Source: Christensenella sp. UBA4263 (GTDB lineage: Bacteria > Bacillota > Clostridia > Christensenellales > Aristaeellaceae). From it: 43,178 nucleotides of DNA. The position numbers were made by a program, and so were the translations under genes. Below the pieces are notes generated by a model. That model was not told where the DNA came from. It saw only the letters and a program-made list of their open reading frames with translations, and searched no databases. The first letter of the stretch is position 1. Each line of letters opens with the position of its first letter. The stretch is taken from NCBI GenBank assembly GCA_002395225.1, contig DGWH01000030.1, positions 1-43,178 on the forward strand, written 5' to 3'. Positions 1 to 8,184 of this stretch are shown one piece after another.

Positions 1-343
1 AATGCGCCGATTCGCAGCAGGATGAACATACGCAAAATGACAGCGCCGAAAGACCGGGCTGCGGCTATTATAAAGGAAAGGGGAGGACAGGCACAATCAG
101 GCCGCAGGGGAACGGGGAAAAACCGAAGGAAAGCGGGCCGGACCCGAAAGCGAGGGGCAAAATATAGTGAAATTGAATGAATTCGATTTGAAAATTATAG
201 ATGAAATCACTATGAATCCTAAAAGTGGGGCCTTCGGAAAAATCCTCAATGCTACTTGATTTTTCCCATGAGGATAGGATACAATACTTGACGTTGAAAC
301 ACGCTGAGGCACGTTAAGACAGGAAACAGGATGGGAATGAACG
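1..343. other. left-edge non-coding region with promoter of the two-component operon
   Basis: I see no convincing complete gene here. The first 60 or so bases read on the minus strand as a short hydrophobic stretch that could belong to a leftward gene running off the window, but there is no clear ribosome site and it is too short to name. The part next to the response regulator is AT-rich and holds a promoter. Confidence 0.5.
256..285 (+). promoter_or_regulatory. sigma-A-like promoter of the response regulator operon
   Basis: A -35 box TTGATT (256-261) and a -10 box TACAAT (280-285) are separated by 18 bp, about 60 bp upstream of the response regulator start. Confidence 0.55.
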
Positions 344-1057
344 ATGGCGAGACGGATACTGATTGTGGATGATGAACCGTTAATTGTAAAGGGTCTGAAG
401 TACAATTTGGAAAGTGAAGGGTATCTGACGGATACCTGCGGTGACGGGGAAACGGCGCTCAAGCTCTTTCGCCGGAACCGTTATGATATGGTTCTCCTTG
501 ATGTGATGCTGCCGGGAATCAGCGGCACTGATGTGTGCCAGCGAATCCGGGAGGTATCGGATGTACCGATTATCATGATCAGCGCCAAGGGCGAGGACAT
601 GGACAAGATTCTGGGGCTTGAATACGGGGCGGATGACTATGTCACCAAACCCTTTAACATACTTGAGGTCAAGGCCCGGGTGAAGAGCATTTTCCGGCGG
701 AGTGCACAGGGCGGGATTAACTATACCGATGACCGTTCGGAGGGGCGGATCATCCGCTGCAAGCGGCTGGCGATTGATACGGGGCTGCGCACGGTGACGC
801 TGAACAATGCGATTGTCCGACTGACCTCGAAGGAATATGATGTGCTGAATCTGCTGGCCAATAACCGGGGAAAGGTCTATACGCGGGATCAGCTGCTGAC
901 AGCGATCTGGCGGTATGATGACAGCGCCAAGGGTGAGGAGCGGACGGTGGATGTGCACATCCGGCGTCTCAGAGAGAAAATTGAAGCGGACAGTTCAAAG
1001 CCTGAATATATACTGACGAAGTGGGGCGTTGGCTATTATTTCACAGAAGATGATTAA
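344..1057 (+). CDS. OmpR/PhoB-family response regulator
   Basis: This 237-residue DNA-binding response regulator accepts a phosphate from the adjacent kinase and is expected to act as a transcription factor. The receiver domain (about 1-118) shows the acidic pair D9-D10, the phospho-acceptor D53 in LLDVMLPG, S80 and the conserved K102 in VTKPF. The C-terminal winged-helix domain (about 135-235) carries the typical LTSKEYDVLNLL and RTVDVHIRRLREK segments. The length is normal for the family. The stop codon overlaps the start of the kinase gene, so the two are translationally coupled. The general make-up resembles PhoB, WalR and MtrA; which regulon it controls cannot be read from the sequence. 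Confidence 0.95.
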   Translation: MARRILIVDDEPLIVKGLKYNLESEGYLTDTCGDGETALKLFRRNRYDMVLLDVMLPGISGTDVCQRIREVSDVPIIMISAKGEDMDKILGLEYGADDYVTKPFNILEVKARVKSIFRRSAQGGINYTDDRSEGRIIRCKRLAIDTGLRTVTLNNAIVRLTSKEYDVLNLLANNRGKVYTRDQLLTAIWRYDDSAKGEERTVDVHIRRLREKIEADSSKPEYILTKWGVGYYFTEDD

Positions 1058-2546
1058 TCCGTTTTCCTCGATCCGCATAAAGGTGCTGGCTGCGCTGCTT
1101 GTCGTGACGGGTGCGGCGTTTTATCTGGTCAGTGTGCTGATGCAGGACCTGATGGGGTCAATGCTGCTCAGAAACATGACGAATGACCAGATGGAAACGC
1201 TGAATTCACTTGCCGTTACGCTGGGGGAGAAGTGGAATCACACTTCTGCGGATGAGTTTTACAAGCAGGTGATTGAGGCGGCACGCCGGAACGGCGGCCG
1301 CCTTTTAGTCACTGACCGTGATGGCAAGATTGTGGTGGATTCCTATGACAGGCGGGTCGGGGAACGCGTCGATGAGATGGAAATCTACGCCGTCCTTGAC
1401 GGGAATTCCATCCAGGCGTACGGTTTTCACCGGGGAGAGTCCGCCGCGGCGGACTGGTCGGGGGTCTATGCCTCCGCGCTCCTTGATGAGAGCGGCCGGA
1501 AAAACGGCGTGCTGGTGCTGGTGACCAGCATCCGGCAGCTGACGGATGCCCTGGCCCTGCTGAGAAGACGCCTGCTGATCGTCTTTGCCGCCGCCATCCT
1601 GGTGGTGGCTGTGGCCATGGGGGCCATTACGCGCCTGATTACCCGGCCGATTCGTGACCTGTCCGAGGGCATCCGGTCCATGGGCGAGGGCGACTTTACA
1701 AAAAAGGTCCGGGTTCGCGGAAAGGATGAACTGGCCCAGCTGGCGGCGGCCTTTAACCAGATGGAGGATCAGGTGCGGTCACTGGATGAGACCCGGAGTC
1801 AGTTTGTCTCCAATGCCAGCCATGAGCTGAAGACGCCGCTGACCACCATGAAAATTCTGCTGGAATCCATTCTGTACGGCGGGGATATGGACAAGGACAC
1901 CCGGGATGAGTTTCTGATGGATATCGACAAGGAAATTGACCGGCTCTCTCGGGTCGTGACGGACCTTCTGACCCTGGCACATATCGACAGCAACAAACTG
2001 ACGCTGAAGCGGGAGATGATTTACCTGGCGGACGTGGTCCAGGAAAGCATTGAGCGCCTTGAGCCCATGGCGGGCAAAAAGAATCAGAAAGTCACCTTCA
2101 GCATTGAGGATGAATGTGAGATGTTTGCGGATGCCGGGAAGCTGGAACAGGTCAGCTATAATCTCATCGGCAACGCGGTCAAGTACACGCCGGAGGGCGG
2201 GGAGATCCGGATTGTTCTGGCCCGTTCGGGCCGGAATGCGGTGCTCACGGTCCGGGACAACGGCATCGGGATTCCGGCGGAGGATCTTCCGCACATCTTT
2301 GACCGCTTTTACCGGGTGGACAAAGCGCGGACGAGGACCGGGGATGATGGCGGAACGGGCCTGGGCCTGTCCATTGTCCGGCAGATTGTCCGCCTGCACG
2401 CCGGAACCGTGACGGTCAGCTCTGAGGCGGGCAGCGGAACGGTCTTTACGGTGACGCTGCCGCTGCTCAACGCGTCGGAAGGAATGCCCCAGCTCAGGCC
2501 GGGACAGGACGCGGACAAAGAACCGGCAAGTGAACAGAAGGCTTAA
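1050..2546 (+). CDS. membrane sensor histidine kinase (HAMP/HisKA/HATPase)
   Basis: This is the partner kinase of the response regulator. From ATG 1050 it has a first membrane helix (about 8-31), an extracytoplasmic sensor region, a second helix (about 170-192), a HAMP linker, and a HisKA domain with the phospho-accepting H258 in SNASHELKTPLT. The ATPase domain has the N box NLIGNAVKYTPEGG, the G1 box DNGIGIP and the G2 box GGTGLGLS. I chose ATG 1050, which overlaps the regulator stop by 8 bp, over an upstream TTG at 1029 that would lengthen the overlap without a better ribosome site. The ligand is unknown. GerMN-domain proteins downstream suggest envelope sensing. Confidence 0.94.
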   Translation: MINPFSSIRIKVLAALLVVTGAAFYLVSVLMQDLMGSMLLRNMTNDQMETLNSLAVTLGEKWNHTSADEFYKQVIEAARRNGGRLLVTDRDGKIVVDSYDRRVGERVDEMEIYAVLDGNSIQAYGFHRGESAAADWSGVYASALLDESGRKNGVLVLVTSIRQLTDALALLRRRLLIVFAAAILVVAVAMGAITRLITRPIRDLSEGIRSMGEGDFTKKVRVRGKDELAQLAAAFNQMEDQVRSLDETRSQFVSNASHELKTPLTTMKILLESILYGGDMDKDTRDEFLMDIDKEIDRLSRVVTDLLTLAHIDSNKLTLKREMIYLADVVQESIERLEPMAGKKNQKVTFSIEDECEMFADAGKLEQVSYNLIGNAVKYTPEGGEIRIVLARSGRNAVLTVRDNGIGIPAEDLPHIFDRFYRVDKARTRTGDDGGTGLGLSIVRQIVRLHAGTVTVSSEAGSGTVFTVTLPLLNASEGMPQLRPGQDADKEPASEQKA

Positions 2547-2560
2547 AGAGGAGGCGCACA

Positions 2561-3559
2561 TTGAAAAAAGTTGTCTGTCTGGGAATGGCGCTTCTTCTGT
2601 GCTTCATGGTTTTTCCGGAGTTTTCCCTCCCGGCCGTGAAACGGCTGTCCGGTCCGCCGCCGGCGGAGACCGGCGGGGAACAGGAAGCGGAAGTGGAACT
2701 GGAACCGGAAACAGAGGAAAGCGACCAGCGGGAGGCGGTTCTCTATTTCCAGTTTGGCGATACGGATTATCTGGGGGCAGCCCGGACGCAGATTGACCTG
2801 CGGCAGGAGGAGACGGTGGCAACCACCATTGTCCGGCGCCTGATCGAGGGACCGGGCATCCGCTATGACCGTCTCCACGGCCTGTTTCCGGAAGGGACAC
2901 AGCTGATTTCCGCGGTCAGTGACGGAACGACCGTCTTTGTCACACTGAACCGGGCGTTCCTTGACCGGCCGGATGGGGCTCCCCTGAGCTGGGAAGACAG
3001 TGAAATGTGGCAGGCGGAGGCGGCGAGACGGCGGACCATGGCGATGCAGTCCATCGTGCTGTCACTGACGGAGAATGCGGAAACCCAGCGCGTCCAGCTG
3101 TATGTGGCGGACGCGGATGATGAAATCGGCCAGCGGCTGCAGATGGCCTGGTTTGATCCCTCCGTAACGGATCCCCAGGTGTATCTGGGGGCCTGCGGCC
3201 GGGATGAGCGGATCTGCCTCAGTGCCCATAATACCATGCAGGCGATTCTGAAAGCCTGGAAGCAGCATGACTGGTCAACCCTGGCGCTGTTTCTGAACCG
3301 CCGTTCCGGGGGTGTTGTGGATGCGGAGGCCGTCGGGGAAAAGATGGAGACGCTGGGCATAGAACTGCTGGATTACACGCTTTCCGAGGGCGTCGTCTCC
3401 CTGGACGGGTCCCGGGCGACGATTGTACTGAGCGGGACGATTCAAAGCTCGGCCGGTGAGGTGCTGGACTTTGCCCGGGAGTCGTGTCTGCTGATCCGGG
3501 AGGATGATAACTGGACCATTGAGTCAACGACACTGGACCGGATTATGGTCAGGGATTGA
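2561..3559 (+). CDS. GerMN-domain envelope protein with C-terminal NTF2-like region
   Basis: The predicted protein has 332 residues and a TTG start well placed behind AGAGGAGG. An N-terminal hydrophobic stretch (about 4-25) looks like a signal peptide or anchor; no convincing lipobox cysteine is visible. After an acidic Glu-rich linker, residues about 60-190 match the GerMN pattern, with an extended strand start, TIVRRLIEGPG and a FPEGTQL..VSDGTTVFVTLN core. The last 110 residues (from about 220) look like a small NTF2-like fold, a common partner of such domains; this is inference. GerMN domains occur in spore germination GerM and in actinobacterial LpqB. The gene lies 14 bp after the kinase and just before a second GerMN gene. 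Confidence 0.8.
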   Translation: MKKVVCLGMALLLCFMVFPEFSLPAVKRLSGPPPAETGGEQEAEVELEPETEESDQREAVLYFQFGDTDYLGAARTQIDLRQEETVATTIVRRLIEGPGIRYDRLHGLFPEGTQLISAVSDGTTVFVTLNRAFLDRPDGAPLSWEDSEMWQAEAARRRTMAMQSIVLSLTENAETQRVQLYVADADDEIGQRLQMAWFDPSVTDPQVYLGACGRDERICLSAHNTMQAILKAWKQHDWSTLALFLNRRSGGVVDAEAVGEKMETLGIELLDYTLSEGVVSLDGSRATIVLSGTIQSSAGEVLDFARESCLLIREDDNWTIESTTLDRIMVRD

Positions 3560-3569
3560 GGTGAGGGGA

Positions 3570-5054
3570 TTGGCCAGAAGGCGGAGTTTCTGCCTGAGCC
3601 TGCTGGTTTTGCTGCTGTGTCTTGGCGGGTGTACCTCCGTGCTGGAGGAGAGCAAAACGCTGTCGGAACTGCCGGAGATCAAGGCAGGGACCACCTGCCC
3701 CATGTCAGATGAGCAGGTGGAGGAGTCCTTTGTGGCGACACTGTGTTTTCCGGACAGCAGGGAAGACCGGCTGATGCGCAATTCCAGAACGCTGACGGTG
3801 CACAACGGGGAAACCCGGGCGCAGGTCCTCCTGAGCGCCCTGCTTGCGGGACCGCAGACCGGGGAAAAGGGGGAGTGGCCGGAGGTTCCCGGTTCATCCA
3901 GGGCCCGGGTCGAGGTATCCGGGGAAAGCGCCACCGTGCTGCTCCCTGCCAGGTACCGGAACCTTGAGCCGGAAATGCTCTTTACGGTCCGGTATGCCAT
4001 TGCGGAGTCATTTCTGACGCTGCCTGAAACCGCCTATGTCAATGTCCTCGTGGGAGACCGGGAGGAGGGCGTGGATCTGGCGGGCTCCGTGCCTGCCGGA
4101 ACCTTTACGCACCGGTCCCAGGAGCGGATCGGGACGGTCTATGCGGAATACGGCGATATCCGCTCAAGAGAGGAAACCTTTTCCGGTCTGGTGACCCTGT
4201 ACTACCCTTCGGCAAACGGCCGGTTCCTGCTGCCGGTGATCCGCCGGGTCCGCTTTGACAGCGCCTCGCCCATTGAATACATGAATTCCCTCCTGCAGGA
4301 ACTGGGAAAAGTCGGGGATATCCCGGGCGCCAGCGCGGATTTCCCGAAACCGCTGACGTTCCTCGATGAAATGCCGGAAATCGTGCGGGATCATCTGGGA
4401 AAAGACCGGGTCATGACCCTCGTCTTTTCCGCGGAACTGCCGGCGGCGCTTGAGGCGGCAGGAATCAGCAGTGAACTCTGGATCGGCATGATTGCCCAGA
4501 CCCTTCTGACCTTTGTGCCCGGCGTGGACGGGCTTGAAATCAGCATCGGCGGGGAAATTATCCGGCAGGTGCCCATGGAAACCCGGGAGGGCGTGGTCAC
4601 GATTGACAATGGCCTGATCGTGCGGACGCATTTTGAATACCTGCTGGGCGCCTCGGTGACCGGATACCGGCGGAGTGAATCCGAAGAGGGCCTGACCGTG
4701 TTCCCCATGGTGGTTCCTGCCGAAGGGGCGGAGCAGGCCCATGTGCTGCTTTCCGCGCTGCTGGATGCGCCGGAGGCGAAACCGATCATGCCGGAGGGGA
4801 TCACCGGGGCAGATGTGCTGGCGATCCGCACCGAGCGTCAGCGCCATGTCATCAACCTCTCGCAGAATTTTCTTGAGGGGCTTGAGCGGATGAACCCGGA
4901 GGACCGGCGTCTCTGTGTGTATGCCATGGTCAATACCCTGACCGGGGGACGGAAAGATCAGGTGATCTTTTTCTTCAATGGCGCTCAGGCCGGGAACATG
5001 GATGGGCTTGAAATGCGGGGCAGCTTTACGCGGGCCACCGGGATGATCCGCTGA
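3570..5054 (+). CDS. lipoprotein with tandem GerMN-like domains
   Basis: This is a second GerMN-family envelope protein of about 494 residues. The N-terminus has basic residues, a hydrophobic core and the lipobox LGGC, so it should be lipid-anchored outside the membrane. Three successive segments resemble GerMN domains: about 55-180 (LLSALLAGP), about 205-340 (VTLYYPSANGRFLLPVIR) and about 360-485 (LLSALLDAP, HVINLSQNFL). I chose TTG 3570, which follows AGGTGAGGGG; GTG 3561 is an alternative, and an ORF start further upstream overlaps the previous gene. It is co-transcribed with the kinase pair. A role as a regulator or ligand sensor for the kinase is inference by analogy with LpqB. Confidence 0.8.
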   Translation: MARRRSFCLSLLVLLLCLGGCTSVLEESKTLSELPEIKAGTTCPMSDEQVEESFVATLCFPDSREDRLMRNSRTLTVHNGETRAQVLLSALLAGPQTGEKGEWPEVPGSSRARVEVSGESATVLLPARYRNLEPEMLFTVRYAIAESFLTLPETAYVNVLVGDREEGVDLAGSVPAGTFTHRSQERIGTVYAEYGDIRSREETFSGLVTLYYPSANGRFLLPVIRRVRFDSASPIEYMNSLLQELGKVGDIPGASADFPKPLTFLDEMPEIVRDHLGKDRVMTLVFSAELPAALEAAGISSELWIGMIAQTLLTFVPGVDGLEISIGGEIIRQVPMETREGVVTIDNGLIVRTHFEYLLGASVTGYRRSESEEGLTVFPMVVPAEGAEQAHVLLSALLDAPEAKPIMPEGITGADVLAIRTERQRHVINLSQNFLEGLERMNPEDRRLCVYAMVNTLTGGRKDQVIFFFNGAQAGNMDGLEMRGSFTRATGMIR

Positions 5055-5075
5055 GTACTGGCACGGAGGAACGGA

Positions 5076-6152
5076 ATGGATAGAAAAGAGCTTTTTAAAA
5101 GCATTGACAGCGGAAAGATCTGCCCGGTCTACTGTTTTTACGGGCCCGAGGCCTATGTCAGGAAACAGGCGGAGCGGAAACTGATGGAAAAGCTGCTGAC
5201 GCCGGGCATGGAAATGATGAACCTGATGGTGCTCACCGCCCCCGAGGTCAGCCAGATCATTGAAAACTGTGAGGTGCTCCCGTTCATGGGGGATCATCGT
5301 CTGGTCATCGTCCGCGAGCTGGCGCTCCTGGGGAAAGACTCCGGGACAAAGGAGAAGGCAAAGGGAAAAGAAGGCACCGATTCCAAGGGAAAAGAGAAGA
5401 CGGATGCGTCGGATGAACTGATTCAGTATCTCAGGCGGATGCCGGAGAGTACCTGTCTGCTCCTTGATGCCGGTGAGGGCTTTGATAAAAGGAAGAAACT
5501 GGGAAAAGCCATTGCCGAGCTGCCCGGCTGCGTCGAGTTTCAGATGCTGGAGGACGCGGAGCTGCAGCGGTGGATTGCAAAGACGGCCAAAGGCATGGAG
5601 GCTTCTATTGAAAAGGAAGCAGGGGAGCGTCTGGTTTTCCTGAGCGGACGCGACCTGACCACGCTCTCTTCGGAGCTGATGAAACTGAGCACCTATGCCG
5701 GGAAGGGCGGCACGATTCGCGGGGAGGATGTGGACCGCCTGGCCACCCGGACCAGCGAGGCCCGGGTCTTTGAGATGATTGAGGCCCTGTTTGACGGAAA
5801 AACAGAGGCAGCCTTTTCCCAGACCGACACGCTGCTCCTGTCCGGGGAGAGCCGGCTGGGCATTCTGGCCCTCATTACCCGGCAGATCCGCCAGATGCTG
5901 TTTGCCGGGGCCATGACCGAAAACCGGCGCAATTCCGGCGAGATTGCCAAAACGGTGGGGATCAATTCCTATTTTCTCGGGAAAACGGTGAAGAAAGCCA
6001 AAACGATTGGCACCGGGACGCTGAAGGCCTGCCTTGAGCGCTGCATTTCCACCGATTATGATATCAAGCGGGGCGTTCTGCGGGAGGAAAACGGCTTTGA
6101 CCGTCTGATGCTGGAAATGGCGCAGATTGCCACCCGGCGAAACGCCCGGTGA
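5076..6152 (+). CDS. holA: DNA polymerase III delta subunit
   Basis: HolA is the clamp-loader delta subunit that opens the beta sliding clamp. The 358-residue protein has the family start CPVYCFYGPEAYVRKQAERKL, the middle FMGDHRLVIVREL segment and the C-terminal helical collar region with ITRQIRQMLF and a RGVLREENGFDRLMLEMAQI-type ending. Residues about 88-115 form a Lys/Glu/Gly-rich insertion that looks disordered and is unusual. It starts 21 bp after the GerMN lipoprotein and 6 bp before the next gene, so it probably rides on the same transcript. Typical length for the family is about 340 residues. Confidence 0.92.
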   Translation: MDRKELFKSIDSGKICPVYCFYGPEAYVRKQAERKLMEKLLTPGMEMMNLMVLTAPEVSQIIENCEVLPFMGDHRLVIVRELALLGKDSGTKEKAKGKEGTDSKGKEKTDASDELIQYLRRMPESTCLLLDAGEGFDKRKKLGKAIAELPGCVEFQMLEDAELQRWIAKTAKGMEASIEKEAGERLVFLSGRDLTTLSSELMKLSTYAGKGGTIRGEDVDRLATRTSEARVFEMIEALFDGKTEAAFSQTDTLLLSGESRLGILALITRQIRQMLFAGAMTENRRNSGEIAKTVGINSYFLGKTVKKAKTIGTGTLKACLERCISTDYDIKRGVLREENGFDRLMLEMAQIATRRNAR

Positions 6153-6158
6153 AAGAAG

Positions 6159-6665
6159 ATGAACAGGAAGATTATCGTCATCGGCAGTCCGGGCTCCGGC
6201 AAAAGCACGTTTGCCCGGAAGCTGCAGGCCGGGACAGGCCTCCCGCTTTTCCATCTGGACCTGCTGTACCACCGCCCGGACCGGACCGTGGTGAGCCGGG
6301 AGGAGTTTGACGAGAAACTCCGTACCCTCATGGCAGGTCCGGAATGGATCATTGACGGGAATTACCTCCGGACACTCGATATGCGCCTCATGCACTGCAA
6401 TGAGGTCTTTCTGTTCCGCCTGCCCGTCGAATGCTGTCTGGAGGGGGCAAGGGCCCGGCTTGGCCGCAGCCGGCCGGACATGCCATGGGTGGAAACGGAA
6501 CTGGATCCGGAATTCGCCGGCATGATCCGGAATTTTTCCACGGAACAGCTGCCGGTGATCGAGCGGCTTCTGGACCGGTACCGGGATTCCCGGCAGGTTA
6601 CGGTGTTTCATTCCAGAGCGGAAGCAGACGCACTGCTTGCCGGGACAGCAAGAGAGGATTCATGA
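6159..6665 (+). CDS. small P-loop kinase-like protein (FlaR/adenylate-kinase-like)
   Basis: This 168-residue cytoplasmic nucleotide-binding protein has the Walker A motif GSPGSGKST at residues 9-17, then FHLDLLYHRP and EWIIDGNYLRTLDMRL. These fit the group often annotated as DNA topology modulation protein FlaR-related or adenylate-kinase-like ATPase. The substrate is not known for most members. Only 6 bp separate it from holA, and a terminator follows directly, so it is the last gene of the operon that begins with the response regulator. Confidence 0.8.
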   Translation: MNRKIIVIGSPGSGKSTFARKLQAGTGLPLFHLDLLYHRPDRTVVSREEFDEKLRTLMAGPEWIIDGNYLRTLDMRLMHCNEVFLFRLPVECCLEGARARLGRSRPDMPWVETELDPEFAGMIRNFSTEQLPVIERLLDRYRDSRQVTVFHSRAEADALLAGTAREDS

Positions 6666-6689
6666 AAAGCAGGCCGGGCCTGCTTTTTT
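6664..6689 (+). terminator. intrinsic terminator after the holA-kinase operon
   Basis: The stem AAAAGCAGG/CCTGCTTTT with a 5-nt loop is followed by a T run, immediately after the stop codon. Confidence 0.85.
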
Positions 6690-6730
6690 GATGGGCGATT
6701 GTCAATGATTGACATTTTATCTAAAAAACC

Positions 6731-6760
6731 TGACACATTTTATACAAATTGTGGTATGAT
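6731..6760 (+). promoter_or_regulatory. promoter of the DUF308 membrane protein gene
   Basis: A -10 box TATGAT lies at 6755-6760 with a TGACAC-like -35 box 18 bp upstream, in an AT-rich stretch after the terminator. The transcript would have a leader of about 165 nt. Confidence 0.5.
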
Positions 6761-6932
6761 GGAGAAAATGAGCGGAAGAACAGAGCGAATCTCTTTCCGG
6801 ACGGCCTGCGTTCAATGCCTTTGACAGGGGCGAACCGGTGAGGGGCCGGCCAGGCACCGCGTCCGAGACGGAAGCGTGACTTCAGCTTCATTTTCATTCG
6901 ATTTACATGAAGGAAACGAGAGGAGAATCAGT

Positions 6933-7475
6933 ATGGCGGAAGGACTCAAGAAAATCAGTATGTCACTTTTGCTGGCAGCGTGTGAACTGCTCCTGGGCAT
7001 CACCCTGCTGTCCAATCCGGCGGGACTGGCGTCCATGGTCATTATTGGCTGCGGCGTCCTGCTTTTTGCCGACGGCGTCCTGAACATGATTCAGTATATT
7101 CGTCTTCCGCGGGAGGAAGCGGCGAAAACGTGGAATCTGGCGAAAGGAACCGGGCTGCTGATTGTGGGCGGCATCATTATCACCAATCAGCACTGGCTGG
7201 TACAGATTGTCAGCACACTGACGACGCTGTACGCGTTTGTGATCCTGATTTCCACGTTCATGAAGCTGCAGATGACCGTGGATGCCTGGAGGGGACAGCG
7301 GCCATTCTGGTACCTGATGGGAATCAGCATGGTCTGCGCGCTGGCACTGGCGGCCCTCCTGTTTTTCCATCCGGTCGCGGAGAACATTCTCTGGCCGCTG
7401 TCGGGCGTTGTCCTGATTCTGCTGGCCGTTCTTGATGTGGTGTATTTCTGGAAGGGAAAGAGTTCCGAAAAATAA
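6933..7475 (+). CDS. HdeD-like DUF308 integral membrane protein
   Basis: This 180-residue protein is almost entirely membrane helices, with about six hydrophobic segments arranged as three pairs. Features such as ELLLGITLLSNP, GLLIVGGIIIT and a final ILLAVLDVVYFWKGK fit the HdeD/DUF308 family, named after an E. coli acid-resistance membrane protein; the biochemical role in Gram-positives is unknown. ATG 6933 was preferred because AGAGGAGA sits 7 bp upstream. A GTG at 6876 would add 19 residues that do not look like a signal or family sequence. It appears to be a single-gene unit. Confidence 0.82.
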   Translation: MAEGLKKISMSLLLAACELLLGITLLSNPAGLASMVIIGCGVLLFADGVLNMIQYIRLPREEAAKTWNLAKGTGLLIVGGIIITNQHWLVQIVSTLTTLYAFVILISTFMKLQMTVDAWRGQRPFWYLMGISMVCALALAALLFFHPVAENILWPLSGVVLILLAVLDVVYFWKGKSSEK

Positions 7476-7523
7476 ACTGCCGGCCGTGGACAGACATTGT
7501 CCGTGTCCGGGGGAGAGCGAATG

Positions 7524-7560
7524 CGGAAAGGCCCTGTCCAGGCCGGACAGGGCCTTTCCG
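7524..7560 (+). terminator. perfect 16-bp hairpin after the DUF308 gene
   Basis: Arms CGGAAAGGCCCTGTCC and GGACAGGGCCTTTCCG enclose the loop AGGCC. The position 48 bp after the stop suggests a terminator, but no clean T run follows the stem; only the TTT inside the right arm is present. Confidence 0.5.
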
Positions 7561-7588
7561 GAATGCTCAAAAAAGTGCAGAAACCCTA

Positions 7589-7617
7589 TTGCAAGCATGA
7601 AACCGGTGATGTATAAT
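7589..7617 (+). promoter_or_regulatory. promoter of the zinc-ribbon protein gene
   Basis: A -35 box TTGCAA (7589-7594) and a -10 box TATAAT (7612-7617) have a 17-bp spacer. Confidence 0.8.
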
Positions 7618-7680
7618 TTGCGCGAATTTTGAGGAGCAATCCCGGTTCAATCTGAAAAACCGAGTTGAGGTGGAAATAGA

Positions 7681-8094
7681 ATGCGTTTTGTCAAGTGTCC
7701 CAGATGTGAACTCAATTATATTCCGGAAAATGAGGAATATTGCCCTGTTTGCAAACGCGAGATGAAAGGCGAACGCCATGAGGATCCGATCGAGCTCTGT
7801 TCGATCTGCAATGAGAATCCGGTCATGCCGGGACGGGATGTCTGCTATGAATGCTATAAGGAAATGACGCAGCAGCAGGCACGGACTGATTCAGCGGATG
7901 ACGTGGATAACGAGGATCAGGAAGTGGATATCGGCATGGAGGATGTGACGGATATCGAAGAGATTGATCTGGGCGATATGACGGATCCGGATGTGCCGCC
8001 GGAAATCGGTGTGCAGCTGTCCCTTGAAGAGGAACAGAGCAAAGAACTGGATATGAACGAGGATGATGAGGAAAGCGGATACGAGGACAACTGA
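7681..8094 (+). CDS. zinc-ribbon protein with long acidic tail, unknown function
   Basis: This 137-residue protein has two CxxC-type knuckles at the start (KCPRC at about 5-9, YCPVC at about 20-24) and a second set (LCSIC, then VCYECYKEM, about 40-62). Together they could form two small zinc sites. From about residue 70 onward it is strongly acidic and rich in Asp, Glu, Ile and Met, ending in DEDEESGYEDN-like sequence, probably disordered. The first half resembles the short zinc-binding heads found in many Clostridia hypothetical proteins; I recognise no named family. It has its own strong promoter and AGGTGG upstream of ATG, and lies 90 bp before a metallophosphoesterase. Confidence 0.7.
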   Translation: MRFVKCPRCELNYIPENEEYCPVCKREMKGERHEDPIELCSICNENPVMPGRDVCYECYKEMTQQQARTDSADDVDNEDQEVDIGMEDVTDIEEIDLGDMTDPDVPPEIGVQLSLEEEQSKELDMNEDDEESGYEDN

Positions 8095-8184
8095 ATTGGT
8101 CCGCCGTCTTATCAGGCGTTGATTGGTCACGGGTGAGCACCGGAAAAGCGGCGGTGCCCGGATTTCTGAGGAGGAGGCACCGGA

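Noticed and set aside
4164..6611. 815-residue open frame on the minus strand
   Set aside because: It lies antisense to the GerMN, holA and kinase genes, lacks family-like sequence and arises from G+C-rich codon use.
6769..6819. 16-codon frame after the promoter of the DUF308 gene
   Set aside because: It would start within a few bases of the transcript start, leaving no room for a ribosome site, and has no regulatory sequence character.
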